Positions 9,501 through 17,556 of a stretch of DNA of 40,970 nt are shown in pieces. Positions within the stretch are counted from its first letter, which is position 1, and each line of letters begins with the position of its first letter. The stretch covers positions 1 to 40,970 of the forward strand of contig JBELEM010000018.1 in assembly GCA_042093735.1 (NCBI GenBank), written 5' to 3'. Position numbers and translations under genes: made by a program. The notes under the pieces are model-generated. The model was not told the DNA's origin, did not search any database, and saw only the letters and a program-made list of their open reading frames with translations. This stretch comes from Hellea sp042093735. GTDB taxonomy: Bacteria > Pseudomonadota > Alphaproteobacteria > Caulobacterales > Maricaulaceae.

Positions 9501-10567
9501 TAGCTTAACCCTGTAGCGAGATTTGCTTGCTGAAGGGGCCCAAATCCATAATGTTTTAACCACCTAGTATCACTCGAGAACATATCTCTTAAATCGGGCA
9601 TTCCGTATTTCAACATGGCAAGTCTGTCCACTCCCATTCCAAATGCAAAGCCTTGATACTCATCTGGATCTATACCACAAGCTCGTAGAACATTTGGATG
9701 CACCATACCACAACCAAGAATTTCCATCCAATCACTACCTTGTCCGATTCTTATAGATGAACCAATTCTTTCATAGCGCACATCCATCTCGGCAGAGGGT
9801 TCTGTGAAAGGGAAATGATGTGGACGAAATTGTACCTCTACTTCGGTTTCAAAAAATTTAGATACAAAATCCATTAGGACCCCTTTTAAGTGCCCCATGT
9901 GAATAGCTTTATCAATGTAAAGTCCTTCTACTTGATGAAACATTGGGGTGTGTGTCTGGTCGCTATCGCACCGAAAAGTTCTGCCAGGGGCTATTATGCG
10001 TATCGGTGGTTCATCCTTGATCATAGTACGAATTTGAACTGGGGAGGTATGAGTTCGTAAAACCTTCTTTATTTCGTTATTTTCAGAGGACATGAAAAAA
10101 GTATCATGCATATCCCTAGCTGGATGACCTGGTGGGAAATTAAGCGCTGTAAAGTTATGAAAATCATCTTCTATGTCAGGGCCTAATGCTATAGAAAATC
10201 CCATATTTGAAAATATAACGGCCATTTCTTCCATGACCTGTTGTACAGGATGTAGAGTGCCCTCTGAAAGATTTATTGGAAGTGACATATCGATGCTTTC
10301 GTTTTCGAGAGCTTTGTCAATTGCAATAGTTTCAAGTTCATTTTTCTTTTGATCTATTTGACTGATAATGTCATTTTTCAAGGAATTTAGAAGAGGCCCC
10401 ATTTGCTTCTTTTGATCAATAGACATTTTTCCAATTTCTTGCATCATGCTCGAAATTTCACCTTTTTTACCCACCGCTGAAATTCGTACATTATCGAGGT
10501 CCTTCAAATTATTGGTATTATAGATAATGGATGTATATTTATCCTTTATAGTCTCTATATTTTTCAT
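9500..10567 (-). CDS. pheS: Phenylalanyl-tRNA synthetase alpha subunit
   Basis: Catalytic alpha chain, a class II synthetase of 355 residues. An N-terminal coiled-coil tRNA-binding region (about 1-90) is followed by the catalytic core: HPARDMHDTFF (motif 1 region), TFRCDSDQTHTPMFHQVEGL (motif 2 region), and GFAFGMGVDRLAMLKYG (motif 3). The phenylalanine-pocket region FPFTEPSAEMDV is present. Unlike many bacteria, no infC, rpmI or rplT lies upstream; chpT does, on the same strand, across a 323-base gap. Confidence 0.97.
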   Translation of the reverse strand: MKNIETIKDKYTSIIYNTNNLKDLDNVRISAVGKKGEISSMMQEIGKMSIDQKKQMGPLLNSLKNDIISQIDQKKNELETIAIDKALENESIDMSLPINLSEGTLHPVQQVMEEMAVIFSNMGFSIALGPDIEDDFHNFTALNFPPGHPARDMHDTFFMSSENNEIKKVLRTHTSPVQIRTMIKDEPPIRIIAPGRTFRCDSDQTHTPMFHQVEGLYIDKAIHMGHLKGVLMDFVSKFFETEVEVQFRPHHFPFTEPSAEMDVRYERIGSSIRIGQGSDWMEILGCGMVHPNVLRACGIDPDEYQGFAFGMGVDRLAMLKYGMPDLRDMFSSDTRWLKHYGFGPLQQANLATGLS

Positions 10568-10890
10568 GAGCTTCCTTGGGCATTATAGTAAAATACTTGA
10601 TCTTTTACGCCTCTTTTCTCTTGCGTCAACCAGTGTAAAGCATTCAGGTTTGGACTAACAGCTTACTTTTTAAAATTTTGAGTGTTTTTTTAATTTGAGA
10701 AAAGTGTTCCGTTTTTTATTCAAAATTTTCGTATAGACCTGAGCAATCTCTGTATTTGTTAATTCAGTATTTATAAAAAACTTAAAAATATGTTTTTGAT
10801 TTGAGTAGTGTGATGTTTTGTTTCGCATGGATACATACTACAACTCAATAAGTTAAAAGGATCTGAATTTATCTTAAAAAATATTATTCT
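10568..10890. other. 323-base non-coding gap between chpT and pheS
   Basis: AT-rich, with no plausible gene on either strand. On the minus strand it should hold the chpT 3' end and the pheS promoter. A possible sigma-70-like pair for pheST reads TTGACG (10624-10629) and TAAAAG (10602-10607), 16 bases apart. Near the chpT side an inverted repeat, TTGAGT (10801-10806) with ACTCAA (10843-10848), is followed on the minus strand by a U-rich stretch and could act as a weak terminator. Both assignments are tentative. Confidence 0.4.
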
Positions 10891-11547
10891 TTAGGAATCA
10901 ATTGGTAGGGAAATATCAAAAATTACATTTTCGTCAGTTTCGAGCACTTTGATTTGACCATTAAGATCACCTATAAGCATTCCGGTAAAAAAAGGTTGGA
11001 TTACCCTGCCATCTAACTCTTCAGAATGCATGTTCCCTTTCAATGCATTTTCTGTTTGTTTGTCTAATTTCGATTTTATACCAGTTGCAGAAATTACTAG
11101 GTTGATTTGGTTAGATTTTTCCTCGATCTTAATGGTTATTTGACCACCCCTCGGAACGCTTTGCGTTGCTAATATTAAGATATTAAGGAGTATACGTACT
11201 ATATTTGTTTCTATTTTAAGTTCATTAGATACCCAACAAAATCTATGTTTATCTGTATTAAACATATTTTCTGTAAGGTCTTTCAGTTTTTTTAGATCCA
11301 TTACCCCTTTGGATGAGCTATTGGTGCCTAAAGCAATGCGCAAGTAATTTAGTTTTGCACTAGCCTGCGTAGCAGCTAACTTAATTAACTTTAGAGCATC
11401 TTCATGCATCTCCTCAGATCTGGTGTCATCGAGTACTTCAATAGCTGTGTTGAGTGCTCCTATAGGACTTATTAAATCGTGGCAAATTCGGGATGATATA
11501 AGGGAGGCCAGATCTGTTGCCATAAGGTTCTTACGAGATACTGTCAT
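10891..11547 (-). CDS. chpT: Histidine phosphotransferase ChpT
   Basis: Phosphotransfer protein of the CckA-ChpT-CtrA/CpdR relay that drives the alphaproteobacterial cell cycle. It is 218 residues long. The phosphoacceptor is His23 in the conserved SRICHDLISPIGALN motif, in a two-helix dimerisation hairpin like that of histidine kinases. It is followed by a degenerate ATPase-like fold (about 90-215) without intact N, G1 or G2 ATP-binding boxes, as expected for ChpT. Downstream of apaG on the same strand. Initiation could be at the first Met or at Met9 (MATDLASL); neither has a strong Shine-Dalgarno. Partners CckA, CtrA and CpdR are not in the window. Confidence 0.88.
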   Translation of the reverse strand: MTVSRKNLMATDLASLISSRICHDLISPIGALNTAIEVLDDTRSEEMHEDALKLIKLAATQASAKLNYLRIALGTNSSSKGVMDLKKLKDLTENMFNTDKHRFCWVSNELKIETNIVRILLNILILATQSVPRGGQITIKIEEKSNQINLVISATGIKSKLDKQTENALKGNMHSEELDGRVIQPFFTGMLIGDLNGQIKVLETDENVIFDISLPIDS

Positions 11548-11603
11548 TTTAGACTATTCGATTTAATTAGTTTATTTTTAAGGAGCATTGGTGCCTTTCA
11601 GTC

Positions 11604-12020
11604 TTAGTTTAATATCAAACCTTCATGTGGGCTATCAAGCGTAAATGCAGGGATATTTACATCATATGATTTTCCACTTGTCGCCTCTTTTACGGTATAG
11701 GTGCCTCTCATCATACCAGAGGGAGCGCTTAATGGGGCACCACTTGTATATCGAAATATTTCACCAGGCTTAACTATTGGATTTTCTCCAACAACTCCAT
11801 TGCCACGTACTTCGTGAACTTGGCCTCTTGAATCTGCTATTTGCCAAAAACGTTCCGTAACCATAAGATCTTCAATACCTTGATTGTCAATTTCTACAGT
11901 ATAAGCCCAAAAAAACCTCGAGTCATAAGGGTTTGATTGTTCGGATAAATACTCAGGTTCCACTCTTATAACAACGTCTTTAGTTCTACATTCAAATAAT
12001 GGAACTGTTGAATTTTGCAT
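11604..12020 (-). CDS. apaG: ApaG-domain protein
   Basis: Small single-domain ApaG protein of 138 residues with a fibronectin-III-like beta fold. Conserved stretches include YTVEIDNQGIEDLMVTERFWQIADSRGQVHEVRGNGVVGENP, PGEIFRYTSGAPLSAPSGMMRGTY, and a final beta strand with IPAFTLDSP. Family members are linked to cobalt and magnesium resistance and diadenosine tetraphosphate metabolism, but the biochemical role is unresolved. An AAGAG sequence at normal distance supports the ATG. It lies about 55 bases upstream of chpT in the same direction, and divergently from dcd. Confidence 0.93.
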   Translation of the reverse strand: MQNSTVPLFECRTKDVVIRVEPEYLSEQSNPYDSRFFWAYTVEIDNQGIEDLMVTERFWQIADSRGQVHEVRGNGVVGENPIVKPGEIFRYTSGAPLSAPSGMMRGTYTVKEATSGKSYDVNIPAFTLDSPHEGLILN

Positions 12021-12165
12021 TATGGATCTCTTTTGTTTAGTTTATCACAGAGTGGGATGCTATCTCTTAGTTTTGTATGCTACATTAGCAAGACTTTTTG
12101 TATGTCTCCACTGAAATATTTAACTTGAGGGTTGTTTCAAACGTCAAGGATGTTAATCGATAGTT

Positions 12166-13185
12166 ATGAATGAAGGTATTTCACCAAAACAGGTTATAGA
12201 AAAGCTGATTGAGTCAGGTCATATTACTTGTCCAAATGTTGCCTTGGATGGAAGGTCGACGCAATTACAACCCGCATCTCTTGACTTAAGTTTAGGTTAC
12301 AAAGCCTATCGCATTAGAGCTAGCTTTTTGCCTGGGAAAAACCGAACTGTGAAACAGTGTCTTTCAGATGTTAGAATGCATGAAATTGACTTGAGTTCAG
12401 GGGCTGTTCTAGAAACTGGCTGTGTGTACCTCGTACCGCTTCAAGAAGCTTTAAATTTACCGGATTATTTAAGTGCTAGGGCAAACCCTAAAAGTTCAAC
12501 AGGAAGATTAGATGTTTTTACAAGAGTTATTTGTGACGGCGCCAATAGTTTTGACGTAATTCCAAATGCGTATCAAGGTCCTCTATATGTAGAAATTGCT
12601 CCCCGAACTTTCTCAATACTGGTAAAGCCTGGAGATCGCCTGGTGCAAATGCGATTTAGGAAAGGTCTTGCAAAAACTATCAGAACCCAAACCGTAAGTA
12701 TAGATTTGCAGGGCTTTAATAGTAATATTGTTGGTTGGCGTGCACGGAGGCATGCTGGGCTTGTGGACATATCTGCTGTTGATGGGCATATTGCTCGTGA
12801 TTATTGGGAACCATTATTTGCGGAAGGCAATCAATTAGTTTTGGACCCAGATGAATTTTACATTCTTGCCTCTAAAGAATCTGTTTCTATTCCAAAAAAT
12901 GAGGCCGCAGAGATGGCTCCAATAGCGACAGAAATAGGCGAGTTTCGGGCTCATTACGCAGGTTTTTTTGATCCAGGCTTTGGTATGGCTGCTGTTGGGG
13001 GTGAGGGATCACGAGCGGTGTTAGAAGTTCGTGGAAGAGACGTACCATTTTTGCTTCGACATGGTCAACCAGTTGCAAAATTAATATTTGAACAAATGAT
13101 GGATATACCTGATTTTTTATATGGACAAAATGGGTCTCATTATCAAGCTCAAGATTTAAGGCTCTCCAAGCATTTTAAAGTTTAA
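12166..13185 (+). CDS. dcd: dCTP deaminase, two-domain alphaproteobacterial form
   Basis: Deaminates dCTP to dUTP as a source of dTTP. At 339 residues it is much longer than the roughly 190-residue single-domain enzyme. The first half has QPASLDLSLG, SARANPKSSTGRLDVFTRVI and YQGPLYVEIAPRTFSILVKPGDRLVQMRFRKG, the dCTP deaminase/dUTPase trimer fold. The second half repeats the pattern in weaker form: FYILASKESVSIP, then GFFDPGFGMAAVGGEG and VLEVRGRDVPFLLRHGQPVAKLIFEQM. The gene therefore looks like an internal duplication/fusion typical of Alphaproteobacteria. The nearest AAGGA lies about 15 bases before the ATG, further than usual. Its stop codon overlaps that of the convergent radical SAM gene in a shared TTAA. 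Confidence 0.9.
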   Translation: MNEGISPKQVIEKLIESGHITCPNVALDGRSTQLQPASLDLSLGYKAYRIRASFLPGKNRTVKQCLSDVRMHEIDLSSGAVLETGCVYLVPLQEALNLPDYLSARANPKSSTGRLDVFTRVICDGANSFDVIPNAYQGPLYVEIAPRTFSILVKPGDRLVQMRFRKGLAKTIRTQTVSIDLQGFNSNIVGWRARRHAGLVDISAVDGHIARDYWEPLFAEGNQLVLDPDEFYILASKESVSIPKNEAAEMAPIATEIGEFRAHYAGFFDPGFGMAAVGGEGSRAVLEVRGRDVPFLLRHGQPVAKLIFEQMMDIPDFLYGQNGSHYQAQDLRLSKHFKV

Positions 13186-14123
13186 CCTGAGCAGCTAGCT
13201 CCCCCTAATACACAGAATTTTGAACAGTGTGGGTGGTTTAATTTTACCGGTCTCATACTACCCTTTAACGTTTTTCCTGTCTCGAATTGCTTATCATCCC
13301 ATAGAAGTGTGCAAGCAAGAACAGACGTACCAGTTTCATTTTTACGTCGTACTACCATTCTTGATGTTGCACACATCATATCTCTAGGTTGTACATTTAA
13401 AATGCTCCAACAATTATTAGAAATTTCTGGAACATCGATATTTTCATCCATTTCTGGAAATAAAGTAAGCATTTCTTTGTTATCCAAATCAATCTTCCAT
13501 TTATTTCTTTCTATGAGTTCATGATAACCTAGTATTGCATCATACTCACTCTCTGAAAACTCAGATCTTCCTGCGATGTTTATGAGAAAACTATTTTCAT
13601 CAAGCCAATTTAACCCTTCAAGCGCACGCCTAAAACTACCTTTTCCTCTCTCTTTATCATGACCCTCTTCTGTGTAATGATCAAGGCTTACCCTCAAAGT
13701 AAATTTATTCCCGTATTTCTGTTTAAGAGTGAGTAAGCCCTTTTGTACTTTGGGTCGCATCATTGGACGCATTGCATTTGTCAGTATCAGTAATTTGTGG
13801 CCGCGTTGAAGTACTATTTCTGATAATTCGATCGCATCTGGGTTAAGGTAGGGCTCTCCACCGGTAAAACCAATCTCTATTCTATTTTTACTTATTGTGT
13901 CTATTTCTTCCAGATAGGGGAGTATATCATTTGGCTTTAAATATACAAAATGATCAGCCCGTGGGCTACTTCTTATATAACAATTTTTACACTCAATATT
14001 ACATTGCGAACCAAGGTTAAACCATAATGTTTTAAATTTTTGAAATGAAACTGAAGCTCTAATATCGCCGTTTAAAGTATAGTTAGGGTCTTGAAATTTA
14101 TTTTTATTAATCGCTTTAGACAT
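13182..14123 (-). CDS. Radical SAM protein with Cys-rich C-terminus, function unknown
   Basis: Radical S-adenosylmethionine enzyme of 313 residues; the specific product is not recognised. The cluster-binding motif CxxxCxxC is Cys41, Cys45, Cys48 (CNIECKNCY), and the SAM-contacting GGEP is at 88-91. A TIM-barrel-like core runs to about residue 220. The last 80 residues hold six more cysteines (238, 251, 271, 300, 304, 311), ending in HCSKFCVLGGASCSG. That is the arrangement expected of a SPASM/Twitch-like auxiliary iron-sulfur domain, as in peptide- or protein-modifying enzymes. No small precursor peptide was seen nearby. It is 18 bases upstream of nothing co-directional and lies just downstream of purK, so it could be the last gene of a purE-purK transcript. 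No Shine-Dalgarno is evident. Confidence 0.82.
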   Translation of the reverse strand: MSKAINKNKFQDPNYTLNGDIRASVSFQKFKTLWFNLGSQCNIECKNCYIRSSPRADHFVYLKPNDILPYLEEIDTISKNRIEIGFTGGEPYLNPDAIELSEIVLQRGHKLLILTNAMRPMMRPKVQKGLLTLKQKYGNKFTLRVSLDHYTEEGHDKERGKGSFRRALEGLNWLDENSFLINIAGRSEFSESEYDAILGYHELIERNKWKIDLDNKEMLTLFPEMDENIDVPEISNNCWSILNVQPRDMMCATSRMVVRRKNETGTSVLACTLLWDDKQFETGKTLKGSMRPVKLNHPHCSKFCVLGGASCSG

Positions 14124-14141
14124 ATTTAATGAGATTATTTA

Positions 14142-15218
14142 CTATTTTAAAATTCGGTTTATGTGGCCCATTTTTCTGCCCGGCTTAATCGTTTCTTTAC
14201 CATAAAGGTGAAAAAATGTTTTTGGTGTTTTAGAGAGTTCATTTAAATTTTTATAGTCATCCCCGATTAAATTAGTCATTTCTACTTTATTTCTTGGATT
14301 TGTATCACCTAAAGGCCAACCTGCTATTGCACGAATATGTAATTCAAATTGATCAACGCAACCTGCATTTTGTGTCCAGTGACCAGAATTATGAACACGT
14401 GGTGCTATTTCGTTAACAAGCAAGTCACCATTTTCTTGTTCAAAAAATTCAACTGCTATTACACCAACGTAATCTAATGAATTTAAAACCTTCAAAGCAA
14501 TATTTTGCGCATTCGTATTATCTGCAACTAGCGGCGCAATACTTTTGTGTAAAATGTGGTTCTTATGTATATTTTCAATTAAAGGGTAAGAAGCAGTTTC
14601 TCCTGATTGACTCCTAGCAGCAACTACAGAAACCTCCCTTTTAAAACTTATGAACTGTTCCAATATTGCAGGGCTATTTTTCATACTTTCCCAAGCTAAA
14701 GATATTTCATTATGTGATTTAATTATGAACTGACCTTTTCCATCATAACCAAAACGTCTTGTTTTTAAAACCGCAGGCAGTCCTATCTTTCTGATTGCTT
14801 TTTTTAAGTCATCAAGAGAACTTACTTTTTCAAATTCTGTTACAGGAACGTTGGCGTCATCACGTATAAAATTTTTTTCTATATAACGATCCTGAGCAAT
14901 TTTGAGAGGAAAAGACCCAGGATAAAGTGGTTTTATTTTTTCAACAAAGGCCGCTGTTGATGCTGGGACATTTTCAAACTCATAAGTGATAACATCACAT
15001 GCCTCAACAAAGGCTTTAATGCGTTTCAAATCATCATATTCACCGTTTGTTTCAAACTTTGAAACCTCTGCTGCAGGTCCGGAAATGTGTGGGTCATATA
15101 TGTGACTATGAAATCCCAGTCGCGATGCTGCAGTGCTAAGCATTCTACCTAATTGACCACCGCCAATTATTCCAATTGTACTACCGGGGGAGAGCAGTAT
15201 TTTTTCTTCACCTGACAT
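14142..15218 (-). CDS. purK: N5-carboxyaminoimidazole ribonucleotide synthetase
   Basis: ATP-grasp enzyme that carboxylates AIR with bicarbonate to N5-CAIR in purine synthesis, 358 residues. The N-terminal preATP-grasp motif is TIGIIGGGQLGRMLSTAASRLG (about 14-35). Then come YEFENVP, KTRRFGYDGKGQ (ATP loop), EVSVVAARS, VEFFEQENGDLLVNEIAPRVHNSGHWT and the C-terminal LYGK. The start lies four bases after the purE stop with AAGG upstream, so purE and purK form one unit with coupled translation. Confidence 0.97.
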   Translation of the reverse strand: MSGEEKILLSPGSTIGIIGGGQLGRMLSTAASRLGFHSHIYDPHISGPAAEVSKFETNGEYDDLKRIKAFVEACDVITYEFENVPASTAAFVEKIKPLYPGSFPLKIAQDRYIEKNFIRDDANVPVTEFEKVSSLDDLKKAIRKIGLPAVLKTRRFGYDGKGQFIIKSHNEISLAWESMKNSPAILEQFISFKREVSVVAARSQSGETASYPLIENIHKNHILHKSIAPLVADNTNAQNIALKVLNSLDYVGVIAVEFFEQENGDLLVNEIAPRVHNSGHWTQNAGCVDQFELHIRAIAGWPLGDTNPRNKVEMTNLIGDDYKNLNELSKTPKTFFHLYGKETIKPGRKMGHINRILK

Positions 15219-15222
15219 GGCT

Positions 15223-15705
15223 TTAACCTTCAGGGAATTCTTTAACTGAGTCAGACTGTACTTCTCGCCAAGAGATCAATGATTGCTCAATTTCCTTATC
15301 TGAAACCGATAAAATAGATGCAGACAAAATTCCTGCATTCTTCGCACCAGCTTTGCCTATGGCCAATGTTCCAACTGGTACTCCACCCGGCATTTGAGCT
15401 ATTGAAAGAAGACTGTCCATTCCAGAAAGAGCTTTAGACTCTATTGGAACGCCAAGTACTGGAAGATGGGTCATTGATGCCACCATCCCTGGTAGGTGAG
15501 CTGCTCCACCGGCGCCAGCAATGATTACCTTGTACCCATCTGATTTTGCATTTTTAGCAAAATTTACAAGTCTATCAGGCGTTCGGTGTGCTGAAATAAT
15601 TTTTGTAGCGTATTTAATGCCGAGTTCATCAAGCACATCTGCTGAATGTTTCATAGTAGGCCAATCTGAATTTGAACCCATAATGATTGCTATTGGAACT
15701 GTCAT
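15223..15705 (-). CDS. purE: N5-CAIR mutase
   Basis: Class I PurE, converting N5-CAIR to CAIR, the step after PurK. It has 160 residues, the normal length. The phosphate/substrate loop MGSNSDWPTM is at 9-18 and SAHRTP at 38-43 contains the catalytic His40. The GAGGAAHLPGMVAS and LPVLGVP stretches are standard. It is the first gene of the purEK pair, with AGAGAG before the ATG. Confidence 0.97.
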   Translation of the reverse strand: MTVPIAIIMGSNSDWPTMKHSADVLDELGIKYATKIISAHRTPDRLVNFAKNAKSDGYKVIIAGAGGAAHLPGMVASMTHLPVLGVPIESKALSGMDSLLSIAQMPGGVPVGTLAIGKAGAKNAGILSASILSVSDKEIEQSLISWREVQSDSVKEFPEG

Positions 15706-15742
15706 GGTAGCTCTCTTTTAATCCCACGCTAGAAAGCTCTAT

Positions 15743-15770
15743 ACAATAACTAATGCAGCGGGAGGGTCAA
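15743..15770 (-). promoter_or_regulatory. Putative sigma-70-type promoter of purEK
   Basis: On the minus strand, TTGACC (15765-15770) and TATTGT (15743-15748) are separated by 16 bases and lie about 40 bases upstream of the purE start. Match to consensus is 5/6 and 4/6. Assigned by eye only. Confidence 0.4.
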
Positions 15771-15917
15771 ATAGAAAAAATTTTAAATTAATAAATTATT
15801 CCGAGAGATAATACTTAAACAAAAATTTTATGGGCCCTGTGACTAAAACTCAGTCTTGTGTTAAGTTGAATATCTTCTATTGTTTTCCAAGTTATACAAT
15901 AATTAAGGAATTAAAAA

Positions 15918-16727
15918 ATGGACCGTGTGTTTATTGTAACTGGGGCTGCAAATGGAATTGGCTTTGCTTGTGCTCGTAGGTTGCTTGAGGATGGTTACAG
16001 GGTTGTTTTGGCCGATATTGACAAAGATAGAGGCCAGCAAGCCATTAAAGAAATGGGTTTCGGGGATGATGAAGCCTTATTTGTTGAATGTGATATTTCA
16101 AAAAAGCTTGAGGTTCATAATTTAATTGCAGAATCACTTTCCGCTTTTGGAGGTATAGATGGTTTGATAAACAATGCAGGTATTGCTGTTAAGGGAGGCG
16201 CTCTTGATTTAACTGAAGATGATTTTGACCGTGTAATAGCTACTAATCTAAGGGGTTCGTTTTTAGTCTCAAAAGCTGTTGCTAACTATTTTGTTTCTGA
16301 AATAGAAAGTAGAGAAGATCGTTCAAGGTTAACGGACCGACCATACTCGATTGTTAATATGTCATCAATAAATGATACTGTAGCTATACCAGACTACTTA
16401 GCTTATACTGTATCAAAAGGAGGACTGCTTCAACTTACTAAGTCCATGGCGCTTGAATTGGCGCCTTACGGTATAAGAGTAAATGCAATTGGCCCCGGTT
16501 CGGTGAAAACTGATATGCTTTCAAATGTGGCTGGCGACGGGCTTGAAAAAATTTATTCTCGAACTCCATTAGGACGTCTCGCTTTACCTGATGAAATTGC
16601 AGGGGTGGCTGCTTTTTTATTAGGCGAAGATAGCAGTTATATTACAGGTCAGTGTATATACGTGGATGGAGGCCGCTTGGCTTTAAACTACACGATGCCA
16701 AAGAAGCAAATCATAGCTGATATATGA
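15918..16727 (+). CDS. Short-chain dehydrogenase/reductase (SDR)
   Basis: NAD(P)-dependent classical SDR of 269 residues. The cofactor motif TGAANGIG is at 8-15; ADID near 32-35 suggests an acidic residue after the second strand and hence a preference for NAD. NNAG is at 85-88, the active-site Asn at 110, Ser149/150, Tyr163 and Lys167 (YTVSK). The C-terminus has the usual GPGSVKTDM and SSYITGQCIYVDGG. Substrate cannot be assigned from sequence; sugar, polyol and hydroxysteroid-type dehydrogenases are all possible. A good AAGGA precedes the ATG. It stands alone, divergent from purE and convergent with trcR. Confidence 0.88.
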   Translation: MDRVFIVTGAANGIGFACARRLLEDGYRVVLADIDKDRGQQAIKEMGFGDDEALFVECDISKKLEVHNLIAESLSAFGGIDGLINNAGIAVKGGALDLTEDDFDRVIATNLRGSFLVSKAVANYFVSEIESREDRSRLTDRPYSIVNMSSINDTVAIPDYLAYTVSKGGLLQLTKSMALELAPYGIRVNAIGPGSVKTDMLSNVAGDGLEKIYSRTPLGRLALPDEIAGVAAFLLGEDSSYITGQCIYVDGGRLALNYTMPKKQIIADI

Positions 16728-16754
16728 GACTAGGTAATTCTAGTTTTTAACCAA

Positions 16755-17423
16755 TTATAATTTTGATGGCTTAAACAAGCTTTCTAAAGTATGCTCAACT
16801 TTAGGTTGGTTTGTATCAGTCTCTTTAACAGCTTTTTCCACTGGCTTTAAGCTCTCTCCGGTTTCTTCTTGAGTTTTTGCTTCAAGCTTTGCTTTTTTGT
16901 CGGCTGCTTTTTTTACTGTGCTATCTAAATCAATTTGAGTGCAAAGCCCGAGAGACACAGGGTCAATAGGATTAATGGTGTTGATTTTCCAATGTGTGCG
17001 TTCACGAATGGAATTAATTGTTGGTTTAGTCGTTCCAATTAATTTAGAAATTTGGGCATCCGACACTTCAGGGTGATATCTAACAATCCATGCAATAGCA
17101 TCAGGACGGTCTTGCCTTCTAGAAAGTGGGGTATAGCGCGGTCCTTTTTTCTTAGATTTACTAGTTTGTAAGGTATCACTATCGAATGAGTTTGCTTTCA
17201 TAGCATATGTGCTATCTTTTTCTGCTTTTTCGATTTCTTCACGGCTGACTTGGCCATTTGCGATCGGATCTGCGCCAAGTATGCCTGCGGCCACATCTCC
17301 ATCGGCGATACCCTCAACTTCTAGGATATGTAACGCACAGAATTCACTTATTTGTTTAAAAGTCATTCCAGTGTTATCTATTAGCCATACTGCTGTTGCT
17401 TTTGGCATAAGTATCTGCGTCAT
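16755..17423 (-). CDS. trcR: Cell-cycle transcriptional regulator TrcR (DUF1013)
   Basis: Alphaproteobacterial DUF1013 protein, a DNA- or RNA-polymerase-associated regulator linked to cell-cycle transcription. It has 222 residues. The conserved N-terminal part (MPKATAVWLIDNTGMTFKQI, HILEVEGIADGDVAAGI) is followed by the hallmark DRPDAIAWIVRYHPEVSDAQISKLIGTTKPTINSIRERTHW, a helix-turn-helix around residues 110-150. A charged Lys/Glu-rich tail follows. The ATG at 17421-17423 is chosen because GGAGG lies four bases upstream and homologs begin here; an in-frame ATG seven codons upstream lacks these. Its leader carries two hairpins, the second a typical terminator, only about 20 bases before the ATG. 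Confidence 0.88.
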   Translation of the reverse strand: MTQILMPKATAVWLIDNTGMTFKQISEFCALHILEVEGIADGDVAAGILGADPIANGQVSREEIEKAEKDSTYAMKANSFDSDTLQTSKSKKKGPRYTPLSRRQDRPDAIAWIVRYHPEVSDAQISKLIGTTKPTINSIRERTHWKINTINPIDPVSLGLCTQIDLDSTVKKAADKKAKLEAKTQEETGESLKPVEKAVKETDTNQPKVEHTLESLFKPSKL

Positions 17424-17445
17424 GGGGCCTCCAAATTTAGCCAAG

Positions 17446-17466
17446 AAAAAACCCCGCTTCGCGAGG
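17446..17466 (-). terminator. Intrinsic terminator in the trcR leader
   Basis: On the minus strand, CCTCGC (17461-17466) and GCGGGG (17452-17457) pair over a GAA loop and are followed directly by six Ts. This is a textbook Rho-independent terminator, but it lies upstream of trcR and points into it. The only transcript it can stop on this strand is one starting in the 80 bases before it, so it is either an attenuator or the end of a small RNA. Confidence 0.75.
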
Positions 17467-17470
17467 CAAG

Positions 17471-17504
17471 TTCTGAATTTAAAAACTATGTTTTCAAATC
17501 AGAA
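17471..17504 (-). repeat. Long hairpin upstream of the trcR leader terminator
   Basis: TTCTGAATTTAAAAAC (17471-17486) and GTTTTCAAATCAGAA (17490-17504) form a stem of about 15 pairs with one bulged base, one wobble and a three-base loop. It is placed directly before the terminator hairpin, so the RNA would be two stem-loops in tandem. Confidence 0.7.
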
Positions 17505-17527
17505 TTTATCTATAAGGTGTATATTAA

Positions 17528-17556
17528 ATTATAGCAAGAGAAGTTTGAAATGGAAA
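17528..17556 (-). promoter_or_regulatory. Putative trcR promoter
   Basis: On the minus strand, TTTCCA (17551-17556) and a perfect TATAAT (17528-17533) are 17 bases apart. Transcription would begin near 17521 and reach the terminator after about 75 bases. The -35 hexamer overlaps the first codons of the divergent DUF1192 gene. Confidence 0.5.

Noticed and set aside
8911..9516. 201-residue Ser-rich open frame antisense to pheT
   Set aside because: Composition is that of an antisense shadow and pheT is certain in this region.
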